A DNA stretch of 64,000 nucleotides, taken from Streptomyces sp. NBC_00448. GTDB lineage: Bacteria > Actinomycetota > Actinomycetes > Streptomycetales > Streptomycetaceae. Of the stretch, positions 25,793-33,737 are shown in pieces (positions within the stretch are counted from its first letter, which is position 1; every line of letters starts with the position of its first letter). Under the pieces are notes generated by a model, which had not been told where the DNA came from, did no database searches, and was given only the letters and a program-made list of their open reading frames with translations. The stretch is taken from assembly GCF_036014115.1 (NCBI RefSeq), contig NZ_CP107913.1, forward strand, positions 1,860,001-1,924,000, in the 5' to 3' direction. The position numbers and the translations under genes are program-made.

Positions 25793-27130
25793 TCAGCAGT
25801 TGTCGATGAAGTGGTCCAGCACCCGCACCCCGAACTTCAGGCCCTCGGTCGGGACCCGCTCGTCCACGCCGTGGAACATCCCGGCGAAGTCCAGCTCGGG
25901 CGGCAGCTGCAGCGGGGCGAAGCCGAAGCAGCGGATGCCCAGGTCGGAGAAGGACTTGGCGTCGGTGCCGCCGGAGAGCATGTACGGCACGGTGTGGGAG
26001 ATCGGGTCCTCCGCCTTCAGCGCGGCCCGCATCGCGTCGACCAGCGCGCCGTCGAAGTCGGTCTCCAGCGCCTTGTCGGTGTGGAGCGTCTCGCGCTTCA
26101 CCCGGGGGCCGAGCACCCGGTCGAGGTCGGCGAGGAACTCCTCCTCGTACCCGGGCAGGAAGCGCCCGTCCACGTGGGCGGTGGCCTGGCCGGGGATGAC
26201 GTTCACCTTGTAGCCGGCGCCGAGCATGGTCGGGGCGGCGGTGTTGCGCAGGGTGGTGCCGATCATCCTGGCGATGCCGCCGAGCCGGGCGAGGGTCTCG
26301 TCCATGTCCTCCGGGTCGAGTTCGACCCCGAACGCGTCGGACAGCTCGTCGAGGAAACCGCGCACCGACTTGGTCAGCCGGACCGGGAACTGGTGCCGGC
26401 CCAGCCGCCCGACCGCCTCGCACAGCTCGGTGATGGCGTTGTCCTTGTTGGTCATCGAGCCGTGGCCGGCGGTGCCGTCCACGGTGAGCCGCATCCAGTG
26501 CATGCCCTTCTCGGCGGTCTCCACCAGGTACAGCCGCAGGTTCTCGTTGACGGTGAACGAGAAGCCGCCGACCTCGCCGATCGCCTCGGTGACGCCCTCG
26601 AAGAGCCCGGGGTGGTTGTCCACCAGGTGCCGGGCGCCGTAGGTGCCGCCGGCCTCCTCGTCGGCGAGGAACGCCAGCACGATGTCCCGCGGGGGCTTGC
26701 GCCCGCTGCGCACCCGGTCGCGGATGACCGCGAGGGTCATCGCGTCCATGTCCTTCATGTCGACCGCGCCGCGTCCCCACACGCAGCCGTCGACCACCTC
26801 GCCGCCGAAGGGGTGCTGGCTCCAGTCGTCGGCGTTCGCCGGGACCACGTCCGTGTGGCCGTGGATCAGCAGCCCGGGCCGGCTGCGGTCCTCGCCCTCG
26901 ATCCGCACCACGGTGGACGCCCGGCCCGGGTGCGACTCGAAGATCTCCGGCGCGAGGCCCACGTCGGCCAGCTTCTCCGCCACGTACTCGGCGGCGGCGC
27001 GCTCCCCCGGGCCCGAGTGGTCGCCGTAGTTGCTCGTGTCGATCCGGATCAGCTCAGCACACAGGTCGACGACCTCGTCCTCGCCCGCGATCCTCCCGCT
27101 GTCCGCCCTTGCGGGCCCCGACTCACTCAC
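25793..27130 (-). CDS. M20/M25/M40-family metallopeptidase (dipeptidase-like)
   Basis: 445 residues of the zinc exopeptidase family. Metal ligands and catalytic residues are visible: H and D in LLIHGHTDVVPA, D in WGRGAVDMKDMDA, the EE pair in AFLADEEAGGTYGA, and the late histidine in GMFHGVDERV. The dimerisation domain lies between, with GTAGHGSMTNKDNAI. Likely substrates are dipeptides or N-acylated amino acids, acting in the cytoplasm. I start at the GTG at 27130 (AGGAGA 4 nt before it); the frame continues upstream through low-complexity Arg/Gly sequence that is not protein-like. It is convergent with the chaplin region, and a tRNA follows divergently. Confidence 0.88.
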   Translation of the reverse strand: MSESGPARADSGRIAGEDEVVDLCAELIRIDTSNYGDHSGPGERAAAEYVAEKLADVGLAPEIFESHPGRASTVVRIEGEDRSRPGLLIHGHTDVVPANADDWSQHPFGGEVVDGCVWGRGAVDMKDMDAMTLAVIRDRVRSGRKPPRDIVLAFLADEEAGGTYGARHLVDNHPGLFEGVTEAIGEVGGFSFTVNENLRLYLVETAEKGMHWMRLTVDGTAGHGSMTNKDNAITELCEAVGRLGRHQFPVRLTKSVRGFLDELSDAFGVELDPEDMDETLARLGGIARMIGTTLRNTAAPTMLGAGYKVNVIPGQATAHVDGRFLPGYEEEFLADLDRVLGPRVKRETLHTDKALETDFDGALVDAMRAALKAEDPISHTVPYMLSGGTDAKSFSDLGIRCFGFAPLQLPPELDFAGMFHGVDERVPTEGLKFGVRVLDHFIDNC

Positions 27131-27406
27131 GCTGTCTCCTCGCTCGTTCCCCGCCGCGGCGACCGCGACCGATGCGTCTCCCATCCTCCCTCGCCGCCCG
27201 GCGTCTTCCCACCCCCGCCTGCCTCGGCGCCTTCCCCTCCCCTTCCCCCGCTCCTCGCGCTCCCCCCTCCCGCGCACCCTCACCGCCCCTGCACCGCCCC
27301 CTCAACGCGCCCTCCCGGCCCCGGCCTACGGCCGTGATTTCCCGGTCTGGATCTTTGCTATGGTTTACCTCGTCGCCCCGGCCCCGTCGCCGCGGTGACA
27401 CACCCC

Positions 27407-27494
27407 GTCCGGGTGGCGGAATGGCAGACGCGCTAGCTTGAGGTGCTAGTGCCCTTTATCGGGCGTGGGGGTTCAAGTCCCCCCTCGGACACCA
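27407..27494 (+). tRNA. tRNA-Leu (anticodon GAG)
   Basis: Class II tRNA with encoded CCA. The acceptor GTCCGGG pairs with CTCGGAC (one G-U), and the D-arm is GGCGGAATGGCAGACGC. The anticodon stem-loop is CTAGC-TTGAGGT-GCTAG with GAG at 27440-27442, the long variable arm is TGCCCTTTATCGGGCG, and the T-arm is GGGGGTTCAAGTCCCCC. It decodes CUC/CUU. A strong terminator follows immediately. The lower-GC, deletion-scarred patch just downstream makes it a possible integration site, though I find no duplicated 3' end in the window. Confidence 0.95.
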
Positions 27495-27496
27495 TC

Positions 27497-27530
27497 AGAA
27501 ATCCCCTGCGAGCAGGGGATTTCTGCTTTC
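27497..27530 (+). terminator. tRNA terminator
   Basis: AGAAATCCCCTG (27497-27508) and CAGGGGATTTCT (27513-27524) form a perfect 12-bp stem with a CGAG loop followed by GCTTTC, a classical intrinsic terminator two bases after the tRNA CCA. Confidence 0.9.
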
Positions 27531-27646
27531 AGGTGGTCCGCGCGACCACACGCGGCGGCCAACCCGTCGGCGATCTTGTTCAAGGCGAGCGCGATGGACC
27601 CGATGCGGTCCCGCGGACGCGGCCCGTTGCCGGATGCAGGCGAATC

Positions 27647-28306
27647 TCAGGCCGGCAGGTTGACGCCGCTGGCCCTGGCTCGCTCGAAGAGTTTCTTGAC
27701 GTGGGAATTGTTCGCATGCGGAGAGAGGCGTGCGACCATGGTCCGCATCTTCGCGTCGCAGCGTCCCGACTGGACGAGGGGGTAGTCGTCGAGCGCTCGA
27801 TCCCAGGACGCGCAGGCCGCTTCAAGGTGCCCGATGTCAAGCTGGCGTTCAGCCGTCAGGCTGTTGTGGCGCACCCGGGTCCGCCGGTATTGCGGATACG
27901 CAAGCTTCGTCGACTCCCGCATCGCGTGAACTGCCCCGACGTCGTCACCGAGTTCGTGGCATACCTGCGACAGGTGATACATCAGTGCGGCCGGGTCGTA
28001 CGAGCCGAAGGCTTTCGACTGGGACTCCGCCACATCCATGGCCTTCTCGGCCTCGTTCATGAAGCGCAGGGCCTCGGTGGCGTTTCCGACCCGGGCTGCG
28101 GAGTGGGCCTGCTGCCCTGCCAGGAAGGCCCGCATTCGGGGTCCTGCCTGGGGTGAGGCTGCCGCGGCCGCATCTGCCAACTGCATGGCGTGCCGGCCGT
28201 GACCCAGACCAACGGACTGTACGGACATGCCTCGGAGCGTGGTGCAGTACGTGAGGTGGTCCTGCGCGGCCCCGGCCAACTCCAGGGCCTTGAGGTAGTA
28301 GCGCTC
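27647..28306 (-). pseudogene. 5'-truncated TPR regulator (XRE-type C-terminal half)
   Basis: About 220 codons survive, beginning abruptly near ERPERYYLKALELAGAAQDH and continuing through GLGHGRHAMQLADAAAAA, GPRMRAFLAGQQAHSAARVG, FGSYDPAALMYHLSQVCH and YPQYRRTRVRHNSLTAERQL to a proper stop. These are the TPR repeats of the Streptomyces regulators that carry an N-terminal helix-turn-helix and are often found next to graspetide genes. The helix-turn-helix half is absent. Upstream the frame runs into a TAG within sequence belonging to an oppositely oriented ATP-grasp gene. Its lower GC also marks it as foreign. Loss of DNA binding is expected. Confidence 0.7.
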
Positions 28307-28453
28307 GGGGCGTTCGACTTCGCCGTCCTACCGGACGGCCAGTGGGTGTTCTACGAGTGCAACCCCTCCGGCCAGTGGCAGTTCATCGCCGCGGCCACCG
28401 GCCTTCCCATTGCCGAGGCCCACGCCTCTCTTCTCACAGGAGCGATCACTTGA
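28307..28453 (+). pseudogene. C-terminal remnant of an ATP-grasp peptide ligase (TgmB/MvdD type)
   Basis: About 48 codons remain: GAFDFAVLPDGQWVFYECNP, then SGQWQFIAAATGLPIAEAHA, then the stop. GAFDF and the E-x-N-P pair are the last metal and ATP motifs of graspetide ligases, which install ester or amide crosslinks in precursor peptides. Everything upstream (about 250-280 residues in intact relatives) is missing and replaced by the reverse strand of the TPR regulator. The stop overlaps the methyltransferase start (TTGA), as expected in an intact operon. There is no precursor-peptide gene. Confidence 0.75.
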
Positions 28454-29553
28454 GCCGCCCGGACCACCAGGCCACGAGAACACTGCGTGCCGCGCTCGCG
28501 CAGCAGCTTGCCGACGACGGCTCGCTGCGGTCTCCCGAATGGCGCCGGGCCGTCGAGGAGACTCCGCGCCACCTCTACGTGCCGGTCTTCTACCGGCAGG
28601 TGAAAGGCGCTTGGGACCCAGTCACCGCGGAATCCCCTGGCTACTTCGACGCCGTGTACGGAAACGAGGCCCTGACCACTCAAGTCGTCAACGGCCGCGC
28701 CACGTCGTCTTCGAGTCAACCCGGCCTCATGCTCGAGATGTTGGAAGCACTCGGGATCGAGGACGGTGACAGGGTCGGCGAAGGCGCCACGGGGACTGGA
28801 TACAATGGCGGCCTGATCTGTCATCGCGTCGGCGACAGAAACTTCATCACGATCGAGATCGATGCGAGGCTTTCCCGACTCGCCGAGAAGCGACTGCGCG
28901 CGGATGGGTACTCCCCTCGTGTGGTGGCCGGAGACGCACGAAAGGGCTTCCCCGACAATCCGATGCTCGACCGCCTGATCGTGACGTGCGGCTTCGATGT
29001 CTTCCCTTACGCCCTGGCGCGGGGCGTAAAGCACGGCGGCGTCGTGGTGTGCCCTCTGGGGTGGGGCAACGCCCGTCTCGTCATGGGCGCGGGCGGGGTT
29101 TTGAATGGCCGATTCCTGGCCCATGGCTCGTATTTCATGAAGGCCCGCGACGAGGGCGGCAGCGGCAGCGTCGCCTATCCCCGCGACGCGGGCCCGTTCA
29201 CGGGTCGGACTGCCGGGATCGATCACAACGTTCTCGACGTCGAGATGTTCCGCTTCGTGCAGTCCCTCGTCCTGGGCGAGTTCGGCGAAGCCACGGAGTT
29301 GGACGACGACGGCAACTCCGTCAGGTACCGGGTCTGGACGGGAGACGGCTCTGTAGCCCGAGTGGAGGGCGCCAAGGTGAGGCAGGCAGGCCCGCGAAAG
29401 CTCTGGGACACGCTGGAACTCGCCCACGCCTGGTACGAGAAGCATGGTCACCCGTCGCGTGACCGCTTCGGCGCCACGATCACCCGGGACCGGCAGTCGT
29501 ATTGGCTGGACGAGCCCGGAAGTCCCCTTCCCGCGTGCGTCCGGAGCGAATGA
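28450..29553 (+). CDS. PIMT-like methyltransferase of an ATP-grasp (graspetide) peptide system
   Basis: 367 residues. The N-terminal two thirds resemble protein-L-isoaspartate O-methyltransferase: PRHLYVPVFYRQ, then SSSQPGLMLEMLEALG (the PIMT substrate-binding S-x-P), motif I in GATGTGYNGG and an acidic SAM-ribose loop ITIEIDAR. A C-terminal extension is characteristic of the TgmC/imiditide group, which methylates an Asp side chain of the crosslinked peptide so that it closes to aspartimide. I use the TTG at 28450: AGGAG lies 7 nt upstream and the TTGA overlap couples it to the truncated ligase. With ligase and precursor lost, it is probably an orphan. Confidence 0.78.
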   Translation: MSRPDHQATRTLRAALAQQLADDGSLRSPEWRRAVEETPRHLYVPVFYRQVKGAWDPVTAESPGYFDAVYGNEALTTQVVNGRATSSSSQPGLMLEMLEALGIEDGDRVGEGATGTGYNGGLICHRVGDRNFITIEIDARLSRLAEKRLRADGYSPRVVAGDARKGFPDNPMLDRLIVTCGFDVFPYALARGVKHGGVVVCPLGWGNARLVMGAGGVLNGRFLAHGSYFMKARDEGGSGSVAYPRDAGPFTGRTAGIDHNVLDVEMFRFVQSLVLGEFGEATELDDDGNSVRYRVWTGDGSVARVEGAKVRQAGPRKLWDTLELAHAWYEKHGHPSRDRFGATITRDRQSYWLDEPGSPLPACVRSE

Positions 29554-29777
29554 ATCGAACCGCCCGTGGTGTGCCCCGGCTCACATGGGGCTCGGCGTGG
29601 CGCGGTGATTGCAGTGGCATCGGCCACAGAAAGGCGTCCTCTGGGGCCCATCCATTCGAAATCGGGTTATAACTTCCGAAGTGGTGCGCAACGGGAGCTA
29701 CTTGATCATCACTGGCGAAGTGACCGATTTCATATGCTTCGCGGCATTTCATCGTCCTGCGTAGAAAGGTGCGTATT
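29554..29777 (+). promoter_or_regulatory. Lower-GC upstream region of the type III PKS gene
   Basis: No gene is seen. GGTTATAACTTCC near 29662-29676 supplies a good TATAAC -10. TCACTGGCGAAGTGA (about 29709-29723) is a 5-bp inverted repeat with a 5-nt spacer and could be an operator. CATATGCT follows near 29731. GAAAGG 8 nt before the GTG at 29778 is the ribosome binding site. Confidence 0.4.
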
Positions 29778-30962
29778 GTGGCCGCTTACCTCTGCCCGCC
29801 CGCGGTGATCCACGGCGAGCACGCCGTGCAGACCGGCCAGATCCTGGCCGAAGTTCGCGACCGGCACCCCCACGCACCGTGGCTGTCGCGGATCGAGGGC
29901 ATCGCGGACTCCACGGGGATCGCCTCCCGCGGGTGGATGCTGCCGCTGAGCGCCGCGGTCGCGCCCAGCGCCGAGGGCGGCCTGCGGACGCCGGGTGTCG
30001 CCCCGGCCCGGGAGGCGCTGGCCCGTGACGGGTTCGCCGAGCAGGACGTGGACCGGGCGATCGCCGCGCTCGAAGCGATACCGGCACCGCAGACCGTGCA
30101 GGAGCGCACCGCGCCCGCCTGGGAGGCCGTGCAGGCGTACGGCGAGCGGGCCGCGCGCGGGGCCCTGCAGAGCGCCGGCCTCGACGCCTCCGACGTCGAC
30201 TGCCTGATCACCAGCAACTCCACCACCCCGGCACTCCCGGGCCTGGACGTCACGCTGGCCAACCGGCTGCCGCTGCGCGACGACGTGCTGCTGCTCCCGG
30301 CCGCGCAGTGGGCGTGCATCGCCGGCACCCGCTCGCTCGCGCTGGCCGCCGACCTGGTCGCCGCCGACCCCGAGCGCGTGGTGCTGGTCGTGATCTCGGA
30401 GGCGCTGAGCACCACCTACCAGCCCGCGGACGACACACTGGAATCCCTGATCGTCCGCCTGCTGTTCGCGGACACCGCCGTCGCCGTGGTGGTCACCGGC
30501 CGGCAGCGGCCGCAGTCCGTACTGCGGCTCGACGCCACCTGGCACCACACGCTGCCCGGCACCCAGGACCTGCACCGGCTGGACACGCGCAGCGACGGCA
30601 CGCACTTCGTGATGGACCGGCGCGGGCCGCGCGCGGTGCAGAGCACGGTCACCGCGATGTGGGAGTGGCTGGGTCGCCGCCACCAGAACGACGCCACCCC
30701 CTGGCACCCCGACCTGCTGCTCGCGCACCCCGGCGGGACCCGGGTGCTGGAGTACATGGAGCAGACGATGCCCGAGGAGTGGCCGGAGGGGATGCTGACC
30801 TACAGCCGGGACAGCTACACCACCGGCAACCGCGGGGGCGCGGCCGTGTTCGACATCCTTCGGCGCGCGCACGACGCCGGCCAGAAGCCGGGCAGCCGTA
30901 CGGTGCTGTACGCGGCGGCGCCGGGGCTCACCGCCACGGCCGTGGAAGGCGAGTGGCTGTAG
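29778..30962 (+). CDS. Type III polyketide synthase (chalcone/stilbene synthase family)
   Basis: 394 residues, the usual length. The catalytic triad is complete: Cys180 in LLPAAQWACIAGTRSLALAA, His317 in LLAHPGGTRVLEYM and Asn351 in YTTGNRGGAAVFDIL. Such enzymes condense malonyl-CoA units onto a starter CoA and cyclise the product to pyrones, resorcinols or naphthalenes. The Cys loop (ACIAG rather than the common GCxAG) and CLITSNSTTPALPGLD do not identify a particular subgroup for me. GTG at 29778 is favoured over the in-frame GTG at 29769 because of GAAAGG spacing. No P450, methyltransferase or regulator is adjacent, so the product is unknown. Confidence 0.88.
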   Translation: MAAYLCPPAVIHGEHAVQTGQILAEVRDRHPHAPWLSRIEGIADSTGIASRGWMLPLSAAVAPSAEGGLRTPGVAPAREALARDGFAEQDVDRAIAALEAIPAPQTVQERTAPAWEAVQAYGERAARGALQSAGLDASDVDCLITSNSTTPALPGLDVTLANRLPLRDDVLLLPAAQWACIAGTRSLALAADLVAADPERVVLVVISEALSTTYQPADDTLESLIVRLLFADTAVAVVVTGRQRPQSVLRLDATWHHTLPGTQDLHRLDTRSDGTHFVMDRRGPRAVQSTVTAMWEWLGRRHQNDATPWHPDLLLAHPGGTRVLEYMEQTMPEEWPEGMLTYSRDSYTTGNRGGAAVFDILRRAHDAGQKPGSRTVLYAAAPGLTATAVEGEWL

Positions 30963-30976
30963 CGCGCGGACGCCTT

Positions 30977-31039
30977 CCGCGCGGGTCCGCTGCCGACCCG
31001 CGCGGGTCCGGCACCGAGCGGCGCGGGTCCGCTGCCGAG
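30977..31039. repeat. Three tandem 21-bp repeats between the PKS and phosphatase genes
   Basis: The unit, about CCGCGCGGGTCCGCTGCCGAC, occurs at 30977-30997, 30998-31018 and 31019-31039 with two to four changes per copy. It lies between two convergent genes; no hairpin dominates. It is probably a slippage repeat. Confidence 0.6.
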
Positions 31040-31119
31040 CCACCTGTCCCGTACGAGCGGCGCTCCCCGCACCGAGCCGCGCGTCCGGCGCCGCCCGGCC
31101 CCCGCACCAACCGCCCCCG

Positions 31120-33282
31120 CTACCAGGCGAGTTCGGCCCAGACGACCTTGCCGGTGTCGGTCCACCGCACCCCCCAGTGGGTGGTGACCTTGTGCACGAC
31201 GTACAGGCCGCGGCCGCTGTCGTCGAGCAGCCCGGTGCGGCCCAGCCGCGGCCGGCCGTTGCCGGTGTCGCCCACCTCGCACAGGAGCCCGTGACCGTCC
31301 TTGATCAGCCGTACGGTGATGGGCCCGGTGGCGAAGCGGCCGGCGTTGGTCACCAGCTCGCTGATCAGCAGCAGCGCGTTGTCCCGGGTCTCGTCCTTGG
31401 CCTGCCACTGCCGCAGCCGCGTGGCGGCCAGGGCGCGGGCCTGGGCCGCGGCGTCGGCGCGGGCCGGCAGCCGCCAGGTCGCGATGTCCCGCTTGCGACG
31501 GCCGGTCATCCGGGCGATCAGCAGCGTCATGTCGTCGCGCAGCCGGCTGCGCGTGGTGAGCTCGGTCACCAGCCGCCGCGTGGCCTGCTGGAGGTCGTCC
31601 CACGGGTGCACCCTGCTGACCGTGTCCGCCAGCCGTTCGATGCCCTCGTCGATCGACACCGCCGGGTCCTCCACCAGCCCGTCGGTGTAGAGGGCGATCA
31701 GTGATCCGGGGGGCGCGGCGAACGTGTGCGTGACGAACGGCTCGCGCAGGGCGAACTCGGTGCCCAGGCCGGGGTGGGGCGGCACCGAGAGGATCTCCGG
31801 GGTCCCGTCGGGCAGCACGAGCACCGGCGGGAGGTGGCCCGCGCTGGACATCACCACCTGGTGGCCGACCGGGTCGTACACGGCGATGCAGCAGGTCGAC
31901 CCGAGGGCGCTGTAGCCGGCTGCCAGGCCCGCCTCAGCGTCGTCCAGGAGCGTGACCGTCTCGTCCAGGTGCTCCAGCACCTCGTCCGGCGCCAGTCCCG
32001 CCGACAGCAGCGCCCGGGCCTCCATGCTCAGCTGTCCCATCGCCGCCGCGGCCGCCAGGCCGTGCCCCACGACGTCGCCGACCACCAGCGCGGTACGGCC
32101 GCCCGGCAGCGGAAAGCTGTTCACCCAGTCGCCGCCGACGCCCGCGCTGTCCGGGGTGGTGGGCTGGTAGACGCTGGCGACCTCGATGGTGTCGCTCCCG
32201 GCGCGCGGCAGCAGCCGGCGCTGCAGGGCCAGCACCTGGGCGTGCTCGCGCTGGTGCTGGCGGGCCAGGTCGACGTGGTGGGCGGTCCTGGCCGCCAGTT
32301 CCTGCAGGTCGAGCAGTTCGCTCTCCCGGAACGGCCGGTCCGGCCGCCGCCATATCTCCGCCACGCCCAGCACGATGGGCGGCCTGCCGCCCTGGCCCTC
32401 CAGGACCAGGGGTATGCACACCAGGCTGGCGGGCCGGTCGCCGGGCACCAGGGCGCGCACCAGCCGCGGATCGCGGAGCGCGCGCTCGATCACCTCACGG
32501 TCGGGGATGACGATCGGCCGCGCGACGTCCTGGCGTCGGACCGCGATGGCCAGCAGGCGGCTCGCCTCGCCGGGGAGGTTGTCGCCGGGCGTCAGATAGC
32601 CGTCCGGCCACGCCCGGTCCGGCACCAGGGCCGCCCGCCGCAGCCGGATGCGCCCCAGCGGCTGCTCGGTGACGGCCTCGCCGGTCCACACGGCGTAGTC
32701 GAGGTCGACCGCGGCGACGTCCGCCCAGGCCAGCAGGGACTGGGCCAGGGACTGCGCGGTCTCGCCGATGTCCAGCGAGGTCCCGATGGCGGTCTCCGAG
32801 ACGTACAGGTGCAGCCGTTTGGCCATGGCGATCAGGGAGACGGTGAGCCCCTCCTGGGGCGCCGCGGCGGGCAGGATGCTCATGGAGACCACCAGCTCCG
32901 TGCCGTCGTCCCTGCGCAGCCGCTGGACCCGGGCGACGTGCGGCTCCCGGGTCTCCATCACCTGCCGCAGCCGCCGGGTGACCGTCGGGATGTCCCCGGG
33001 GGGAAGCAGGTCGGAGAACGGCCGGCCGGCGGCGACCGTCAGCCCCTCGAAAGCGGGGGCCTCCAGGTTGCAGCGGGTGATGTTCAGGTCCCGGTCGACG
33101 TCGACGGAGCCGAGGATCTGCTCCTGGCTCTCGGTGGCGGGCTCGGCACCGTCCGACCCTCCCGCGCTCTGCGAAGCGGCAGGACCGACCGCCGTCCGGC
33201 CGCCCTGCGGGCCGTAGTTCCCCAGGGCGCGGCTGACCTGATCGGACGGCAACGAAGACGAGGGGGATGGTGTCGAGTCCAT
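31120..33282 (-). CDS. SpoIIE/PP2C-family phosphatase with PAS, GAF and ATPase (anti-sigma kinase-like) domains
   Basis: 720 residues. Order: a disordered N-terminus (1-50); a PAS domain (about 55-150); a GAF domain (about 160-345); a SpoIIE serine phosphatase (about 350-590) with GVGGDW, VGDVVGHGLAAAA and the late metal aspartates in RLRDDMTLLIARM; and a HATPase_c domain (about 600-720) with LLISELVTNAGRF (N-box), GDTGNGRPRLG and DDSGRGLYVVH. This combination is very common in Streptomyces and is thought to dephosphorylate anti-anti-sigma factors while the kinase-like domain phosphorylates or binds them. No partner anti-anti-sigma gene is nearby. Start ATG at 33282 after GAGAGAG. Confidence 0.9.
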   Translation of the reverse strand: MDSTPSPSSSLPSDQVSRALGNYGPQGGRTAVGPAASQSAGGSDGAEPATESQEQILGSVDVDRDLNITRCNLEAPAFEGLTVAAGRPFSDLLPPGDIPTVTRRLRQVMETREPHVARVQRLRRDDGTELVVSMSILPAAAPQEGLTVSLIAMAKRLHLYVSETAIGTSLDIGETAQSLAQSLLAWADVAAVDLDYAVWTGEAVTEQPLGRIRLRRAALVPDRAWPDGYLTPGDNLPGEASRLLAIAVRRQDVARPIVIPDREVIERALRDPRLVRALVPGDRPASLVCIPLVLEGQGGRPPIVLGVAEIWRRPDRPFRESELLDLQELAARTAHHVDLARQHQREHAQVLALQRRLLPRAGSDTIEVASVYQPTTPDSAGVGGDWVNSFPLPGGRTALVVGDVVGHGLAAAAAMGQLSMEARALLSAGLAPDEVLEHLDETVTLLDDAEAGLAAGYSALGSTCCIAVYDPVGHQVVMSSAGHLPPVLVLPDGTPEILSVPPHPGLGTEFALREPFVTHTFAAPPGSLIALYTDGLVEDPAVSIDEGIERLADTVSRVHPWDDLQQATRRLVTELTTRSRLRDDMTLLIARMTGRRKRDIATWRLPARADAAAQARALAATRLRQWQAKDETRDNALLLISELVTNAGRFATGPITVRLIKDGHGLLCEVGDTGNGRPRLGRTGLLDDSGRGLYVVHKVTTHWGVRWTDTGKVVWAELAW

Positions 33283-33640
33283 ACGGCTCTCTCAGCTCGC
33301 TCGCCAGCCCCCGGCGCACGACCGGAGGCATACCCGAGTTTCCACGTGCGAAGAAGCCCCGAGATCCCCTACCGCACACCCATTGAATAACACTCGAAGC
33401 CGCTCTGCTCGCAAGATCGATCACGCAGCGAAAGCGGGTGGTTACGCCATGCGCGCCGCGCCGCGGAATCCCCGGAGTGGCGCCCGTGAACGCGACGCGG
33501 AATCGGAGGTCGGACCGGTCCGGTCGGGGCCACCGGACCACCGGATCGACCCGGCCGACCGGGCTCACCCGGCGCACCGGCCCACCCGGCGCACCGGCCC
33601 ACCCGGCCGACCGGACTCCGCGGCACCGCGGAACCCACCC
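33283..33640. other. Intergenic region with short degenerate repeats
   Basis: No gene is seen. 33283-33470 has lower GC (for example CCATTGAATAACACTCGAAG) and is the likely promoter of the phosphatase gene. 33520-33612 is a degenerate array of CACCCGGCGCACCGGCC and related CCGGACCACCGGATCG units of about 17 bp. Short open frames through it are artefacts of that repeat. Confidence 0.45.
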
Positions 33641-33658
33641 GACTACAGGCGTGTAGAC
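33641..33658. promoter_or_regulatory. Operator copy 1: GACTACAGGCGTGTAGAC
   Basis: CTACA and TGTAG arms are separated by GGCG. It matches the 18-bp operator at 37332-37349 at 14 of 18 positions. It stands 80 nt before the EfeU-EfeO start. CTACA-N4-TGTAG is the kind of site used by BlaI/CopY-family repressors. Confidence 0.5.
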
Positions 33659-33677
33659 GTAAGCGCCTCGTTCTGAC

Positions 33678-33696
33678 TAAGGTATGCCTTCGCTAA
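33678..33696. promoter_or_regulatory. Candidate iron box (DmdR/IdeR type)
   Basis: TAAGGTATGCCTTCGCTAA agrees with the TTAGGTTAGGCTAACCTAA iron box at 12 of 19 positions, with both ends conserved. It lies 41 nt before the start of the iron-uptake gene, where an iron-loaded repressor would be expected to bind. Confidence 0.5.
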
Positions 33697-33737
33697 GAAC
33701 GGTCGGACCCGCCGGTCCGCTACGAGGAGCGAGACAC

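Noticed and set aside
28190..28306. N-terminal extension of the ATP-grasp remnant ORF
   Set aside because: This part is the reverse strand of the TPR regulator, not ligase sequence. The open frame is accidental.
27407..29777. Complete integrated element with att sites
   Set aside because: No integrase gene and no second copy of the tRNA 3' end could be found in the window, so only a remnant is proposed.
33383..33676. Small plus-strand ORFs rich in R, T, G and P
   Set aside because: They translate the 17-bp CACCCGGCGCACCGGCC repeats and have no ribosome binding site.
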